Origin: Gemmatimonadota bacterium
GTDB taxonomy: Bacteria > Gemmatimonadota > Gemmatimonadetes > Longimicrobiales > Gaopeijiaceae
DNA length: 40,894 bases
Assembly (NCBI GenBank): GCA_009841165.1
Contig: VXMI01000193.1
Span: 12,462 to 53,355 of the forward strand
Direction: 5' to 3'
The translations under genes were made by a program, and so were the position numbers. Within the stretch, counting starts at the first letter, position 1. Each line of letters starts with the position of its first letter. The notes below the pieces were generated by a model, which was not told where the DNA came from, did no database searches, and worked only from the letters and a program-made list of their open reading frames with translations. Shown here in pieces: positions 30,192 through 38,467 of the stretch.

Positions 30192-33100
30192 CTACAACCT
30201 CGCCAGCTCAACCCTGCCTTTCCCGAACACGCCCTCGAGCGCCCGGATCGTCTCTCGGTCCGGCTTCACCTTGAGCGACCTGGACCGAAGCCGGGGCGCC
30301 GGGGCACCGTTCGGTTCGCTGACGACCACCTCGATCGGAGCGGAGCCGGAGCTGGCCTCGATGGCCGCGCGAGCCCTTCGGAAGGCGCCCGCGTCCAGGC
30401 CGGAGTCCGCCTTCATCCGGATTCGGACCGCGATGCGACCGCTGTCGGACACCTGTTTGAGCGGCTCGGCCGCGTCCAGGAAGACGGGCGGATCCTCTTC
30501 GTCTCGCTCCCGGTCGCTGACCTTTCCGCGCAGGAGCACCACGGCGTCGGTCTGCAGCGTGTCCCGGTACGACTGCCAGACATCCTTGAAGGCGAGGACC
30601 GTCGCCGTGCCGTGAAACCCCTCGACGGTGACCTTGCCCCACTCCGACCCGTCGCGGCGTGACACCTGCCGCGCGACGGCCGTGACGACGCACGCCGTCT
30701 CCACGGAAGCACCCATTCTCTCCTTCAGCGCGCCCGCGTCGAGCTGGTCGAAGACCCGCACCAGCTCGCGGTAGCGGTCGAGGGGGTGTCCCGAGATGAA
30801 GAACCCCAGCGCCTCCTTCTCGCGCGCCAGCCGGTCGCGGTCCCGCCACTCCGGCACGGTGGGGAGCTCGGGCGTGGGCCGCTCGACACCCATCGCCTCG
30901 CCGAACAGCGATTGCTGCCCGATTTCGGTCTCCTGCAGCCGCGCCATCGCCTCGCCGTAAGCTGCGTCCAGTCCCCCCATCATCTGCGCCCGGTGGCCGA
31001 AGGAATCCAGTGCGCCGGAAGCGATCAACGCCTCGCAGGCGCGCTTGCCCAGCGCCCGCGTGTCGATCCGCTCCAGGAATTCGAAGAGGCTGGCGAATGA
31101 GCCGCCCTCCGCGCGCGCCGCCAGGACCGACTGCACGGCCGCGCTGCCGACCCCGCGCACCGCCCCCAGACCGAAGCGGATCGTGCTGTCGCCGACCACG
31201 GTGAACTTCCAGCCGCTCTCGTTCACGTCCGGGGGCAGGACCACGAGGCCCTCGTCCAGGTCGGGCAGGTAGCGGCCCATTTCGCGGCACTCGCCGATGT
31301 ACTTGACCACGTCGTCGGTCTTGTCGAGGACCGATGACAGGAGGGCGGCCATGAAATCGGCCGGGTAGTAGCGCTTGAGCCAGGCGGTCTTGTAGGAAAG
31401 GAGCGAGTAGGCCGCCGAGTGCGACTTGTTGAAGCCGTAGCGCCCGAAGGTCTTGATCTGCTCGGCCAGTTCCCAGGCGGTCTTCCGGTCGAAGCCCTTT
31501 TCGACAACCCGCTCCTTGAAGCGGCCAAGCTCCGACTCGATGAGCTCGGCGTCCTTCTTGCCCATTGCCTTGCGCAGCACGTCCGCCTCGCCGAGCGAAT
31601 AGCCGGCGAGATCGTTGGCGATCAGGATCACCTGTTCCTGGTAGACGATGATTCCGTAGGTGGAATCGAGGATGTGTTCCAGTCCGGCTGCCGGGTAGGC
31701 GACCGGCTCCGTGCCGAGCTTGCGCTTGATGTACTTGTCCGTCATGCCCGAGTCGAGGGGCCCGGGGCGGATGAGCGCATTGGTTGCGACCAGGTCGTCG
31801 AAACGGTCGCAGCGCATGGCCCGCAGCTTGTCGAGCGCCAGGTTCGACTCGAACTGGAAGACGCCCGAGGTACCGCCGCCGGCCAGCATGGCGTACACGC
31901 CGGGGTCGTCCAGCGGCACGTCGTCCATGGCGTCGGAGCGGTAGACCACCCCGCTCTCCGGATGCCGGAACTCGCCCAGCCGCTCCTTCACGGACCTCAC
32001 CGCGTCGTGGATGACCGTGAGCGTCTTGAGGCCCAGGAAGTCCATCTTGAGCATCCCGGCGTCCTCGAGGCAGTTCATGTCGTACTGGGTGACGATATCG
32101 GGGCCGTCCTCGCCGTCCACTCCGGCCGCGGCCCGGCTCGTCCCGTTCTTCGCGCCCTTGTTCTGGGTGCAGATCGGCACGTATTCGTCGAGCGGCCCCG
32201 GGGCGATCACCACGCCGGCGGCGTGCACGGAAGCGTGCCGCGAGAGCCCCTCGAGCGTCATCGAGTAGTCGAAGAGGCGCTGGTGCCGGTCGTCCGAGTT
32301 GTACAGCGCCCTGACCTCCCGGATCCGTTCGACGGCCTGCTGGACGGTATAGCTCTGTCCCGGCTGGTTGGGAATCATCTTGGCGATCCTGTCGGTCTCG
32401 CCGACATCGAAGCCGAGAACGCGCCCGACGTCCCGGATGACCGCCCGACTCTTCATCGTGCCGAACGTCACGATCTGGCCAACGGCGTCGCGACCGTACT
32501 TCGTGCGCACGTACTCGATCACCTCGCCTCTGCGCTCGTAGCAGAAATCGATATCGATGTCCGGCATCGAGATGCGCTCGGGATTGAGGAAGCGCTCGAA
32601 GATGAGGCCATAGCCGATGGGGTCGAGGTCGGTGATCCGCAACGCGTAGGACACCAGCGAGCCCGCGGCCGAGCCGCGGCCCGGCCCCACCGGAATGCCC
32701 TGTTCGCGCGCCCAGCGGATGAAGTCCCAGGTGATGAGGAAGTAGCCGGCGTATCCCGTCTTGAGGATGACCTCAAGTTCGTAGCGCAGGCGGGCCTCGA
32801 CCTCGTCGGGGAGCGGGTCGCCGTAGCGCTCGCTTGCACCGGCCTCTGCGAGGTGCACCAGGTAGTCGTTGTCGTCCTTGAAAGGTTCGGGGAGCGGGAA
32901 GCTCGGGAGGTGATACTTCTTTTCGAGGGTCAGCGAGACTTCGTCGGCGATCCTGAGCGTGTTTTCGATGACGTCGGGCCGATCCGGAAAGGCTGCCGCC
33001 ATCTCATCGGGGCTCTTGAAGTAGAGGCCGTCGTCGTACTTCAGCCGATCCTCGTCGTCGTGGCTCTTTGCGGTTCCGATGCAGACGAGGATGTCGTGGG

Positions 33101-33749
33101 CAGGATGATGTTCGTGCTGCAGGAAGTGGGCGTCGTTGGTGGCCACGACGGGCAGACCCAGTTCGTCGGCGAGCGCGAAGACCTGCCGGTTGAGCTCGGC
33201 CTGTCCGGGCGTGCCGTGGGCCTGCACCTCGAGGTAGTAGCGGTCGGGGAAGGTATTGGCGTACCAGTCGGCCACTTCGCGGGCCATGTCGTCGTTGCCG
33301 GCGACGAGGTGGCGTGCCAGCTCGCCGGCCATGCAGGCCGAGCTCACGATCAGCCCGCCGGAATGGCGCGCCAGGATTTCGCGATCAAGTCGCGGACGGT
33401 AGTAGAAGCCCTCCGTATAGCCGATCGAGGACAGCTTGATGAGGTTGCGGTAGCCCTCCTGGTCACGGGCCAGCAGGACCAGGTGATAGTGCGCCTTTCC
33501 CCCCTGTCCCGAGCGGGCCCGCTCGCGCCTGTCCCCGGGCGCCACGTACGCCTCCATGCCGATGATCGGCTTGATCGCTTCGGCGCGGGCAATCTTCTGA
33601 AAGTTCCATGCGCCGTACAGGCACCCGTGGTCGGTAAGCGCCAGCGCCGGGTTCTCGTACTCCTTGGCCTTCCGGACCAGGTCCTTCAGCCGGTTGGCGC
33701 CGTCGAGGAGGGAGTATTCGGAGTGGGTGTGGAGGTGGACGAAGGACAA
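30192..33749 (-). CDS. dnaE: DNA polymerase III alpha subunit
   Basis: The replicative polymerase, 1185 residues, near the usual DnaE length. The N-terminal PHP domain keeps metal-ligand motifs lost in E. coli: HLHTHSEYS (5-13), TDHG, GMEAYV, HYHLVLLA, SSACMAGE and TNDAHF. The polymerase core has GPGRGSAAGS (356-364), PDIDIDF (396-402, catalytic Asp pair) and KMDFLGLKTLT with the third Asp. Later come FNKSHSAAYS, the helix-hairpin-helix region and an OB-fold (VVTAVARQVSRRDGSEWGKVTVEG). The start is TTG at 33749, giving the conserved MSFVHLHTHSEYS, with GAGG about eight bases upstream and only three bases after the stop of a serine hydrolase gene. It ends a tight cluster with two envelope-protein genes. 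Confidence 0.96.
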   Translation of the reverse strand: MSFVHLHTHSEYSLLDGANRLKDLVRKAKEYENPALALTDHGCLYGAWNFQKIARAEAIKPIIGMEAYVAPGDRRERARSGQGGKAHYHLVLLARDQEGYRNLIKLSSIGYTEGFYYRPRLDREILARHSGGLIVSSACMAGELARHLVAGNDDMAREVADWYANTFPDRYYLEVQAHGTPGQAELNRQVFALADELGLPVVATNDAHFLQHEHHPAHDILVCIGTAKSHDDEDRLKYDDGLYFKSPDEMAAAFPDRPDVIENTLRIADEVSLTLEKKYHLPSFPLPEPFKDDNDYLVHLAEAGASERYGDPLPDEVEARLRYELEVILKTGYAGYFLITWDFIRWAREQGIPVGPGRGSAAGSLVSYALRITDLDPIGYGLIFERFLNPERISMPDIDIDFCYERRGEVIEYVRTKYGRDAVGQIVTFGTMKSRAVIRDVGRVLGFDVGETDRIAKMIPNQPGQSYTVQQAVERIREVRALYNSDDRHQRLFDYSMTLEGLSRHASVHAAGVVIAPGPLDEYVPICTQNKGAKNGTSRAAAGVDGEDGPDIVTQYDMNCLEDAGMLKMDFLGLKTLTVIHDAVRSVKERLGEFRHPESGVVYRSDAMDDVPLDDPGVYAMLAGGGTSGVFQFESNLALDKLRAMRCDRFDDLVATNALIRPGPLDSGMTDKYIKRKLGTEPVAYPAAGLEHILDSTYGIIVYQEQVILIANDLAGYSLGEADVLRKAMGKKDAELIESELGRFKERVVEKGFDRKTAWELAEQIKTFGRYGFNKSHSAAYSLLSYKTAWLKRYYPADFMAALLSSVLDKTDDVVKYIGECREMGRYLPDLDEGLVVLPPDVNESGWKFTVVGDSTIRFGLGAVRGVGSAAVQSVLAARAEGGSFASLFEFLERIDTRALGKRACEALIASGALDSFGHRAQMMGGLDAAYGEAMARLQETEIGQQSLFGEAMGVERPTPELPTVPEWRDRDRLAREKEALGFFISGHPLDRYRELVRVFDQLDAGALKERMGASVETACVVTAVARQVSRRDGSEWGKVTVEGFHGTATVLAFKDVWQSYRDTLQTDAVVLLRGKVSDRERDEEDPPVFLDAAEPLKQVSDSGRIAVRIRMKADSGLDAGAFRRARAAIEASSGSAPIEVVVSEPNGAPAPRLRSRSLKVKPDRETIRALEGVFGKGRVELARL

Positions 33750-33752
33750 GGC

Positions 33753-35237
33753 CTATCGCCTCTGCATGACCGTGTACCCGCCGCCCGTGTCGTACCGGAG
33801 CACCGTCGCGGACTCCCCTTCGCCCTCGAAGGTCAGGAAAGTGCCGCCATCGCTGAACATCGTGCCGCCGCGGAAGTCGAGGTTGCTCGCTTCCTGCCCG
33901 TCTTCGGGGATCTCCTGACCGCCCACCATCAGCGGCGTAGCGGTGAGCACACCCCCCTCGGCCGCGATCCGCACGACCGCCGTGCCGCCTCGGGCCGGCC
34001 CACCGTAAACACCCTCGAAGTACGCGAGATCACCATCGAAGGTCATGGGTTCGGGCGTGTGGTCACCGACCATCGCCTCGATGATCTGCCGCGCGAGGGC
34101 AGACGGACCCACCGGGCCGGCGGTGTTGACCAGCACCGCGATCGCGAGATCCTCGTCCGGCAGGTACAGGGATTCTGTGAGGAAGCCGTTGATGCCGCCG
34201 CCGTGGTGGATCGCCCTGTGCCCCATGATGTCGGCCACCGCGATCCCCAGCGCATAGCGCAGCTTCGTCCCGTCGTTGAGGTCTCCCGGCTCGATCAGCT
34301 GCGCGTAGGACTCGTCCGTGAGCACCTCGCCGCCGTGAAGCGCGCCGAGCCACGTCGCCAGATCGCCGGCGCTGGCACAGAGCGAACCCGCCGCGAAGGG
34401 CACGTTGTGAACGATGAACCCCTTGTGGACGAGGCCGTCCTGGCCCGTGTCGTACCCGGTCACCTTGCCCTCGTGGATCTCGGTCTCGCTGCAGTAGTGC
34501 GACCGGTCCATGCCGAGCGGGGCGAAGATCCGCTGCTCGACGTAGTCCTCGTAGCTCATCCCCGACGCGTCTTCGAGGATCATGCCGGCCAGGTAGAAGG
34601 CGGAGTTGTTGTAGATCTCGTGTTCGCCGGTGGGGAAGTCGAAGGGATGGGCGGCGACGAGCGCGAGGAGAGAGTCTCGCGGCACGCGGCGCACGAAATA
34701 GGGCCGCGCCTCCTCCATCTCGGTGTAGCCGCGGATCCCCGACGTGTGATCGAGCAGTTCGCGCACTGTGATCCGGTTGCCCTGGGTCGGAAAGTCGGGC
34801 AGATAGTCGGACATGTCCGCATCGAGGTCCACGAGGCCCTGTTCCTGCATCTGGAGCAGCCCCACCGAAGTGAACTGCTTGGTGACCGAACCCGTCTCGT
34901 AGATCGCGTCCTCGGGAGTGGGGACGCGCAGTTCGACGTTGGCCCACCCGTACCCGCGTATCGCCACCGTCTCGCCCCGGTGCACGACCGCCACCGATCC
35001 GCCGGCGATCCGGCCTTCGCGCACCGGCTCCATCATGATCTCGTCGATCATGGTGACGTGCGCGGCGTGGTCGGGGTGGCCGTAGCCGACGCCCTCGGCC
35101 CCGTATTCGCCGACGGGGGCTGCGGTGTCGGAAGGGGCGGCGCAACCCGCGCCCGCGAGCGCCAGCGCCAGGCAGAGGGTGCCCAGGCGCCGGCCCATGG
35201 TCGGATTCGTGGCGCCGTGCGGTGTCGTGGCTTGCAT
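33753..35237 (-). CDS. Serine hydrolase lipoprotein, beta-lactamase/PBP fold (class C-like)
   Basis: A 494-residue predicted lipoprotein (GAGC, Cys32) with a class C beta-lactamase-type domain: SVTK (Ser117, Lys120), YNN in EIYNNSAFYL and HHG in AIHHGGGINGF. HVTMIDEIMMEPVREGRIAGGSVAVVHRG is the usual domain start. A C-terminal beta domain of about 110 residues follows. Esterase, D-aminopeptidase or cell-wall roles are all possible. The start at 35237 follows the DUF4837 stop by seven bases and has AGG upstream; an internal ATG at 35198 has no ribosome site. dnaE begins three bases after its stop. Confidence 0.88.
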   Translation of the reverse strand: MQATTPHGATNPTMGRRLGTLCLALALAGAGCAAPSDTAAPVGEYGAEGVGYGHPDHAAHVTMIDEIMMEPVREGRIAGGSVAVVHRGETVAIRGYGWANVELRVPTPEDAIYETGSVTKQFTSVGLLQMQEQGLVDLDADMSDYLPDFPTQGNRITVRELLDHTSGIRGYTEMEEARPYFVRRVPRDSLLALVAAHPFDFPTGEHEIYNNSAFYLAGMILEDASGMSYEDYVEQRIFAPLGMDRSHYCSETEIHEGKVTGYDTGQDGLVHKGFIVHNVPFAAGSLCASAGDLATWLGALHGGEVLTDESYAQLIEPGDLNDGTKLRYALGIAVADIMGHRAIHHGGGINGFLTESLYLPDEDLAIAVLVNTAGPVGPSALARQIIEAMVGDHTPEPMTFDGDLAYFEGVYGGPARGGTAVVRIAAEGGVLTATPLMVGGQEIPEDGQEASNLDFRGGTMFSDGGTFLTFEGEGESATVLRYDTGGGYTVMQRR

Positions 35238-35244
35238 CGTGTAC

Positions 35245-36279
35245 CTACTCCATGCATCGGAATGAATTGAGGATCTCGTCGAGCTGGATCATGTACTCAT
35301 ACTTGTCCCGCGACGGTGCGTACAGCCAGGCGTCGACCAGGTACAGCCGCTGCTGACCCGCGCAGGTGATCGTTCGGGCGATGAACGGCCCCGCCGCCGG
35401 ATACGCGCCCGGCGGGTTCTGCCAGACACCCTGGACGCTGTACGCCTCCTTGCCGCCGAAGTCCCCCGGGCCCGCGAAGATGACGTCCCGATTCACGAAC
35501 TGGGGATAGTCGTAGTACTGGTCCGCGATCCGGGTCCGCCATTCCACGATCTCGTCCTCTCCGACACCTTCCGGTACCGGGCTCTGCCACGTGATCGCGA
35601 ACTGCCGGATGAGCTCGGACGGGTCCGGGTTGTCGTTGCGGAAGATGTGGACCGAGTCCTGCAGCTGGTAGTCGTAGACCTCGGGCACGATGAGCTGGAA
35701 GCCGTGATCGTCCCGCAGGGTCCTGGCCAGCGCCGTGTCCGGCGCCGTGGAAAACATCCGGTTGACGACCCATTGCCGGTACTGCCCGTCGTAGATGGCG
35801 AAGAGATCGGGAAGCTGCTCCCGCACGGCGGCAGCGTCTTCTCCAGACCCCGTGCCTTCCTCCAGGACCAGAAGCGTGACGAGCTGCTGCCGCGCCCACA
35901 CCTCGTCGACCTGGACGACCTGGGGCGGCGTGACCGGCTCTTCGAGCCCGGCCAGCGGCGCAGCCATCCAGGGGTCCGAGGCCTTGCCGATCAGCAGCAG
36001 CTGCCTCAAGCGGCGGAGACCGGCCCAGGCCGAGTCGGTGGGCTCCGCGTACATGACCCGGAAGGCGTGTTCGTCGCGAACCGTGAACACGCTACCCTCG
36101 AGCGCCGTGAACGCGGTCTCCCCGACTTCGGCCCACAGCTCCGGCGAAGCCGATACGACGATCGCGTGCACATCTCCCATGGCGAGGGGCAGAGTGTCAC
36201 ACGCCGCCACCCCGGTCAATGCCGCCCCGACAGCCACCGCCGCCGTCGCGCGCGTCCCCTTCATGCTCGTTCCACGCAT
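35245..36279 (-). CDS. DUF4837-like lipoprotein
   Basis: A 344-residue predicted lipoprotein (VAAC, Cys27). The body resembles DUF4837 proteins: an N-terminal beta domain (VHAIVVSASPELWAEVG, VFTVRDEHAFRVMYAEP), a helical middle part (QQLVTLLVLEEGTGSGEDAAAVREQLPDLFAIYDGQYRQWV), and a second similar half (GFQLIVPEVYDYQLQ, VHIFRNDNPDPSELIRQFAITW). It ends in YEYMIQLDEILNSFRC. The function is unknown; the family is mostly described in Bacteroidota. The start at 36279 has GGGGAA about nine bases upstream. It heads the cluster with the serine hydrolase and dnaE, all within seven bases of each other. Confidence 0.78.
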   Translation of the reverse strand: MRGTSMKGTRATAAVAVGAALTGVAACDTLPLAMGDVHAIVVSASPELWAEVGETAFTALEGSVFTVRDEHAFRVMYAEPTDSAWAGLRRLRQLLLIGKASDPWMAAPLAGLEEPVTPPQVVQVDEVWARQQLVTLLVLEEGTGSGEDAAAVREQLPDLFAIYDGQYRQWVVNRMFSTAPDTALARTLRDDHGFQLIVPEVYDYQLQDSVHIFRNDNPDPSELIRQFAITWQSPVPEGVGEDEIVEWRTRIADQYYDYPQFVNRDVIFAGPGDFGGKEAYSVQGVWQNPPGAYPAAGPFIARTITCAGQQRLYLVDAWLYAPSRDKYEYMIQLDEILNSFRCME

Positions 36280-36304
36280 TCGCTTTCTTCCCCTCGGTTG
36301 CCCC

Positions 36305-36310
36305 TATATT
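36305..36310 (+). promoter_or_regulatory. Possible -10 box for the cytochrome/flavoenzyme pair
   Basis: TATATT stands out in the 141-base divergent region, about 110 bases upstream of the cytochrome start. No good -35 box is seen. Confidence 0.25.
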
Positions 36311-36420
36311 GGAATTCGAGTCGGCACTCGGTGTCGCGGGAGGTTCCGGTGCAGGCCCGCCGGGCCCCTTCGGCGCGCCTGCCGGATGGATAGACTACAC
36401 CACGGGGGGGGCTTCGGTCC

Positions 36421-36954
36421 ATGGCGCGGCAATCACTCACGCGGGCGGCGGCGCCCGCCCTGCTTATCGCATCGGGCATTCTCGTTGCCGGGTGCGCTTC
36501 CGGGGGCGCGCCCGACGCCTCCGCCGAGACCCCGCAGCCCGCAACCGAAGAGGCCCCACCACCCGCGACCTCGGCAGCCGAACCCCCCGCCGAGAGTGCC
36601 CCGCCTCCCGCTGAAGCCGAACCCACGGCCCCAGTCGGCGGCATTTTCACCGACGCGCAGGCCCAGCGGGGCCGCACGACGTTCGACGAGGTCTGCTCCG
36701 AGTGCCACACCACGAGCGAGTTCCGCGGCCGGACCTTCCAGCGCGGCTGGGGGCGCCGCACCGTCTACTCGTTCTTCCGCACCGTGCGCTCCACCATGCC
36801 CGACGACAATCCCGGCGGACTGGAGGAACAGATCTACCTGGACGTGGTGTCGTACATCCTGAGCATCAACGGGCACGACGGCGGGCCGGCCGAGTTGTCC
36901 GCCGACTCGCCGATGCGGGAGGTGCGGATCGCCCCGTCGGAGCCGGGCCGCTGA
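36421..36954 (+). CDS. c-type cytochrome lipoprotein with Pro/Ala tether
   Basis: A 177-residue lipoprotein (VAGC, Cys25). Residues 26-72 are a Pro/Ala/Glu-rich tether, then a single cytochrome c domain: GRTTFDEVCSECH with Cys92, Cys95, His96 as the heme site and probably Met126 (STMPDDNPG) as distal ligand, ending in a helix YLDVVSYILSING. It would carry electrons at the membrane surface. Its stop overlaps the proposed CTG start of the flavoenzyme (CTGA), so the two are probably made together and this is the likely electron acceptor. Confidence 0.9.
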   Translation: MARQSLTRAAAPALLIASGILVAGCASGGAPDASAETPQPATEEAPPPATSAAEPPAESAPPPAEAEPTAPVGGIFTDAQAQRGRTTFDEVCSECHTTSEFRGRTFQRGWGRRTVYSFFRTVRSTMPDDNPGGLEEQIYLDVVSYILSINGHDGGPAELSADSPMREVRIAPSEPGR

Positions 36955-38345
36955 GCGCGGAGCGGCGGGAGCCCGACGGAGCGTCGCAGGACTCCCGGGC
37001 TGCCGGGCGAGCCGGCGGGCCGCCCGCGGTCGACCGCCGAGGTTTCGTCAAGGCAGCTGCGGCCGGTGCCGGGGCGGCACTCTACGGCGCGAGCGCGAGG
37101 GCCGCGACGGCGCACGAGCCCGCCACGCGCGCTACCCGCGAGGCCCCCTGGGTGCGCACCCGGCAGACCCCCGACATCGCGGTCGTGGGAGCCGGCGCCT
37201 TCGGGGCCTGGACCGCGCTCAACCTCCAGCAGTCCGGCGCCCGGGTGGCGCTGATCGACCAGTACGGCCCGGGCAATTCGCGCGCCACGTCGGGCGGCGA
37301 GACGCGCGGCGTCCGCACAGGGTATGGGGGGCACGCCTACGAACTCCTCTGGACCCGCTGGGCCAGCCGCGCGATCGAGATGTGGCGCGAGTGGGACGAG
37401 CGGTGGCAGGAGATGCTGCTGCCACGCGTGTTCTTCCCCACCTCGGACCTGATCATGCGGGACGAGTGGACCGAGTTCATGGAGGACACCCGCAGGAACT
37501 GGGACGAACTCGGCATCCGCTACGAGGTGATCGACGCGGACGAGATCCGCAGGCGGTGGCCGGTGATCGACGTGACGGACATCGCCGTCGCGCTGTGGGA
37601 ACGGGACGCCGGGGTCGTGCGGGCGCGCCGGGCGATCGAGTCGGTTGCGCAGGTCTTCGAGCACGAGGGGGGCCAGGTGCGGATCGGGCACGCCGCGATG
37701 GGCAACTCGACCAACCGCAGGCTCAACGCGCTCACACTCCAGCCGGGCGGCGCCGTGTCGGCCGGAGCCTATGTGTTCGCGCTTGGACCCTGGTTCCCCA
37801 AGGCCTTCCCTGAAGTGATGGGGGAGCGGGTGCGCATACCGATCGGCCATGTCGTGTACTTCCGCACGCCGCCGGGCGACAACCGCTACAGCTATCCGAA
37901 CCTGCCGAGCTACAACTTCCCCGGGGTGACCGGGTGGCCGGCGCTCGGGCCCGACAACCGCGGTTTTCGCGTGCGCAGGGGCGGGCGGGGACGCGGTGAA
38001 GGAGACGACGATCCCGACACCAGCCGCCGCTGGCTGCAGCCCGAGGAGCTGGAGCGGCCGCGGGAGTTCGTCGCCGAGCGCTTTCCCGGACTGGCGGAGG
38101 CCCCGATCTCCGAGACCCGTGCGTGTCACTACGAGATCTCGACCACGCGCAACTTCTTCTTCGACCATCATCCGGACTTCGACAACGTCTGGTTCGCGGG
38201 CGGCGGCTCGGCCGAGGGCTTCAAGTTCGGCCCGGTGATCGGGGAGTACATGGCCGGCCGGGTTCTGGGAACCGAGACCGATCCCGAGCTGATCGAGGCG
38301 TTCGGGCTGGGGGAGGATGAGCCGGAACCGGGCGAATTCGAGTAG
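36951..38345 (+). CDS. Tat-exported FAD-dependent amine oxidase/dehydrogenase, sarcosine oxidase-like
   Basis: A 464-residue flavoenzyme of the DAO family. A twin-arginine signal (DRRGFVKAAAAGAG, 28-41) precedes the FAD-binding GAGAFG (80-85). The segment SGGETRGVRTGYG resembles the HGxTRxxR motif of monomeric sarcosine oxidase, and FAGGGSAEGFKFGPVIGE matches its C-terminal flavin site. Cys392 (TRACHYE) lies where those enzymes attach FAD covalently. Such enzymes oxidise N-methyl or secondary amines; the substrate here is unknown. No ATG, GTG or TTG lies in frame between the cytochrome's conserved part and the signal; CTG at 36951, with GGAG eight bases upstream and overlapping the previous stop (CTGA), is the best start. 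The frame further upstream shadows the cytochrome. Confidence 0.82.
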   Translation: MSAERREPDGASQDSRAAGRAGGPPAVDRRGFVKAAAAGAGAALYGASARAATAHEPATRATREAPWVRTRQTPDIAVVGAGAFGAWTALNLQQSGARVALIDQYGPGNSRATSGGETRGVRTGYGGHAYELLWTRWASRAIEMWREWDERWQEMLLPRVFFPTSDLIMRDEWTEFMEDTRRNWDELGIRYEVIDADEIRRRWPVIDVTDIAVALWERDAGVVRARRAIESVAQVFEHEGGQVRIGHAAMGNSTNRRLNALTLQPGGAVSAGAYVFALGPWFPKAFPEVMGERVRIPIGHVVYFRTPPGDNRYSYPNLPSYNFPGVTGWPALGPDNRGFRVRRGGRGRGEGDDDPDTSRRWLQPEELERPREFVAERFPGLAEAPISETRACHYEISTTRNFFFDHHPDFDNVWFAGGGSAEGFKFGPVIGEYMAGRVLGTETDPELIEAFGLGEDEPEPGEFE

Positions 38346-38376
38346 CGAAAGCCGCTTCGCCCGGCGCACATTCGTG

Positions 38377-38403
38377 AAAACCCGCAGTTGACTTGCGGTT
38401 TTT
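38377..38403 (+). terminator. Rho-independent terminator after the flavoenzyme gene
   Basis: CCGCA (38382-38386), a seven-base loop, TGCGG (38394-38398) and a run of five T, with the A-run at 38377-38380 able to pair with the T-run past one mismatch. It lies about 30 bases after the flavoenzyme stop and before the next serine hydrolase. Confidence 0.65.
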
Positions 38404-38467
38404 CAAGGAAGAGCTTCGTCCAGACCGCCCGGACGGATGGGAACCGTCCAAGTCGAAGGAACGCCGA

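Noticed and set aside
31419-35270. A 1283-codon open frame on the plus strand opposite dnaE and the serine hydrolase
   Set aside because: It is antisense to two well-conserved genes and has low-complexity composition without domain motifs; high GC lowers stop codons in the mirrored frame.
36702-36950. N-terminal extension of the flavoenzyme to the ATG at 36702
   Set aside because: It overlaps the conserved cytochrome domain in another frame, is arginine/proline-rich, and would bury the twin-arginine signal.
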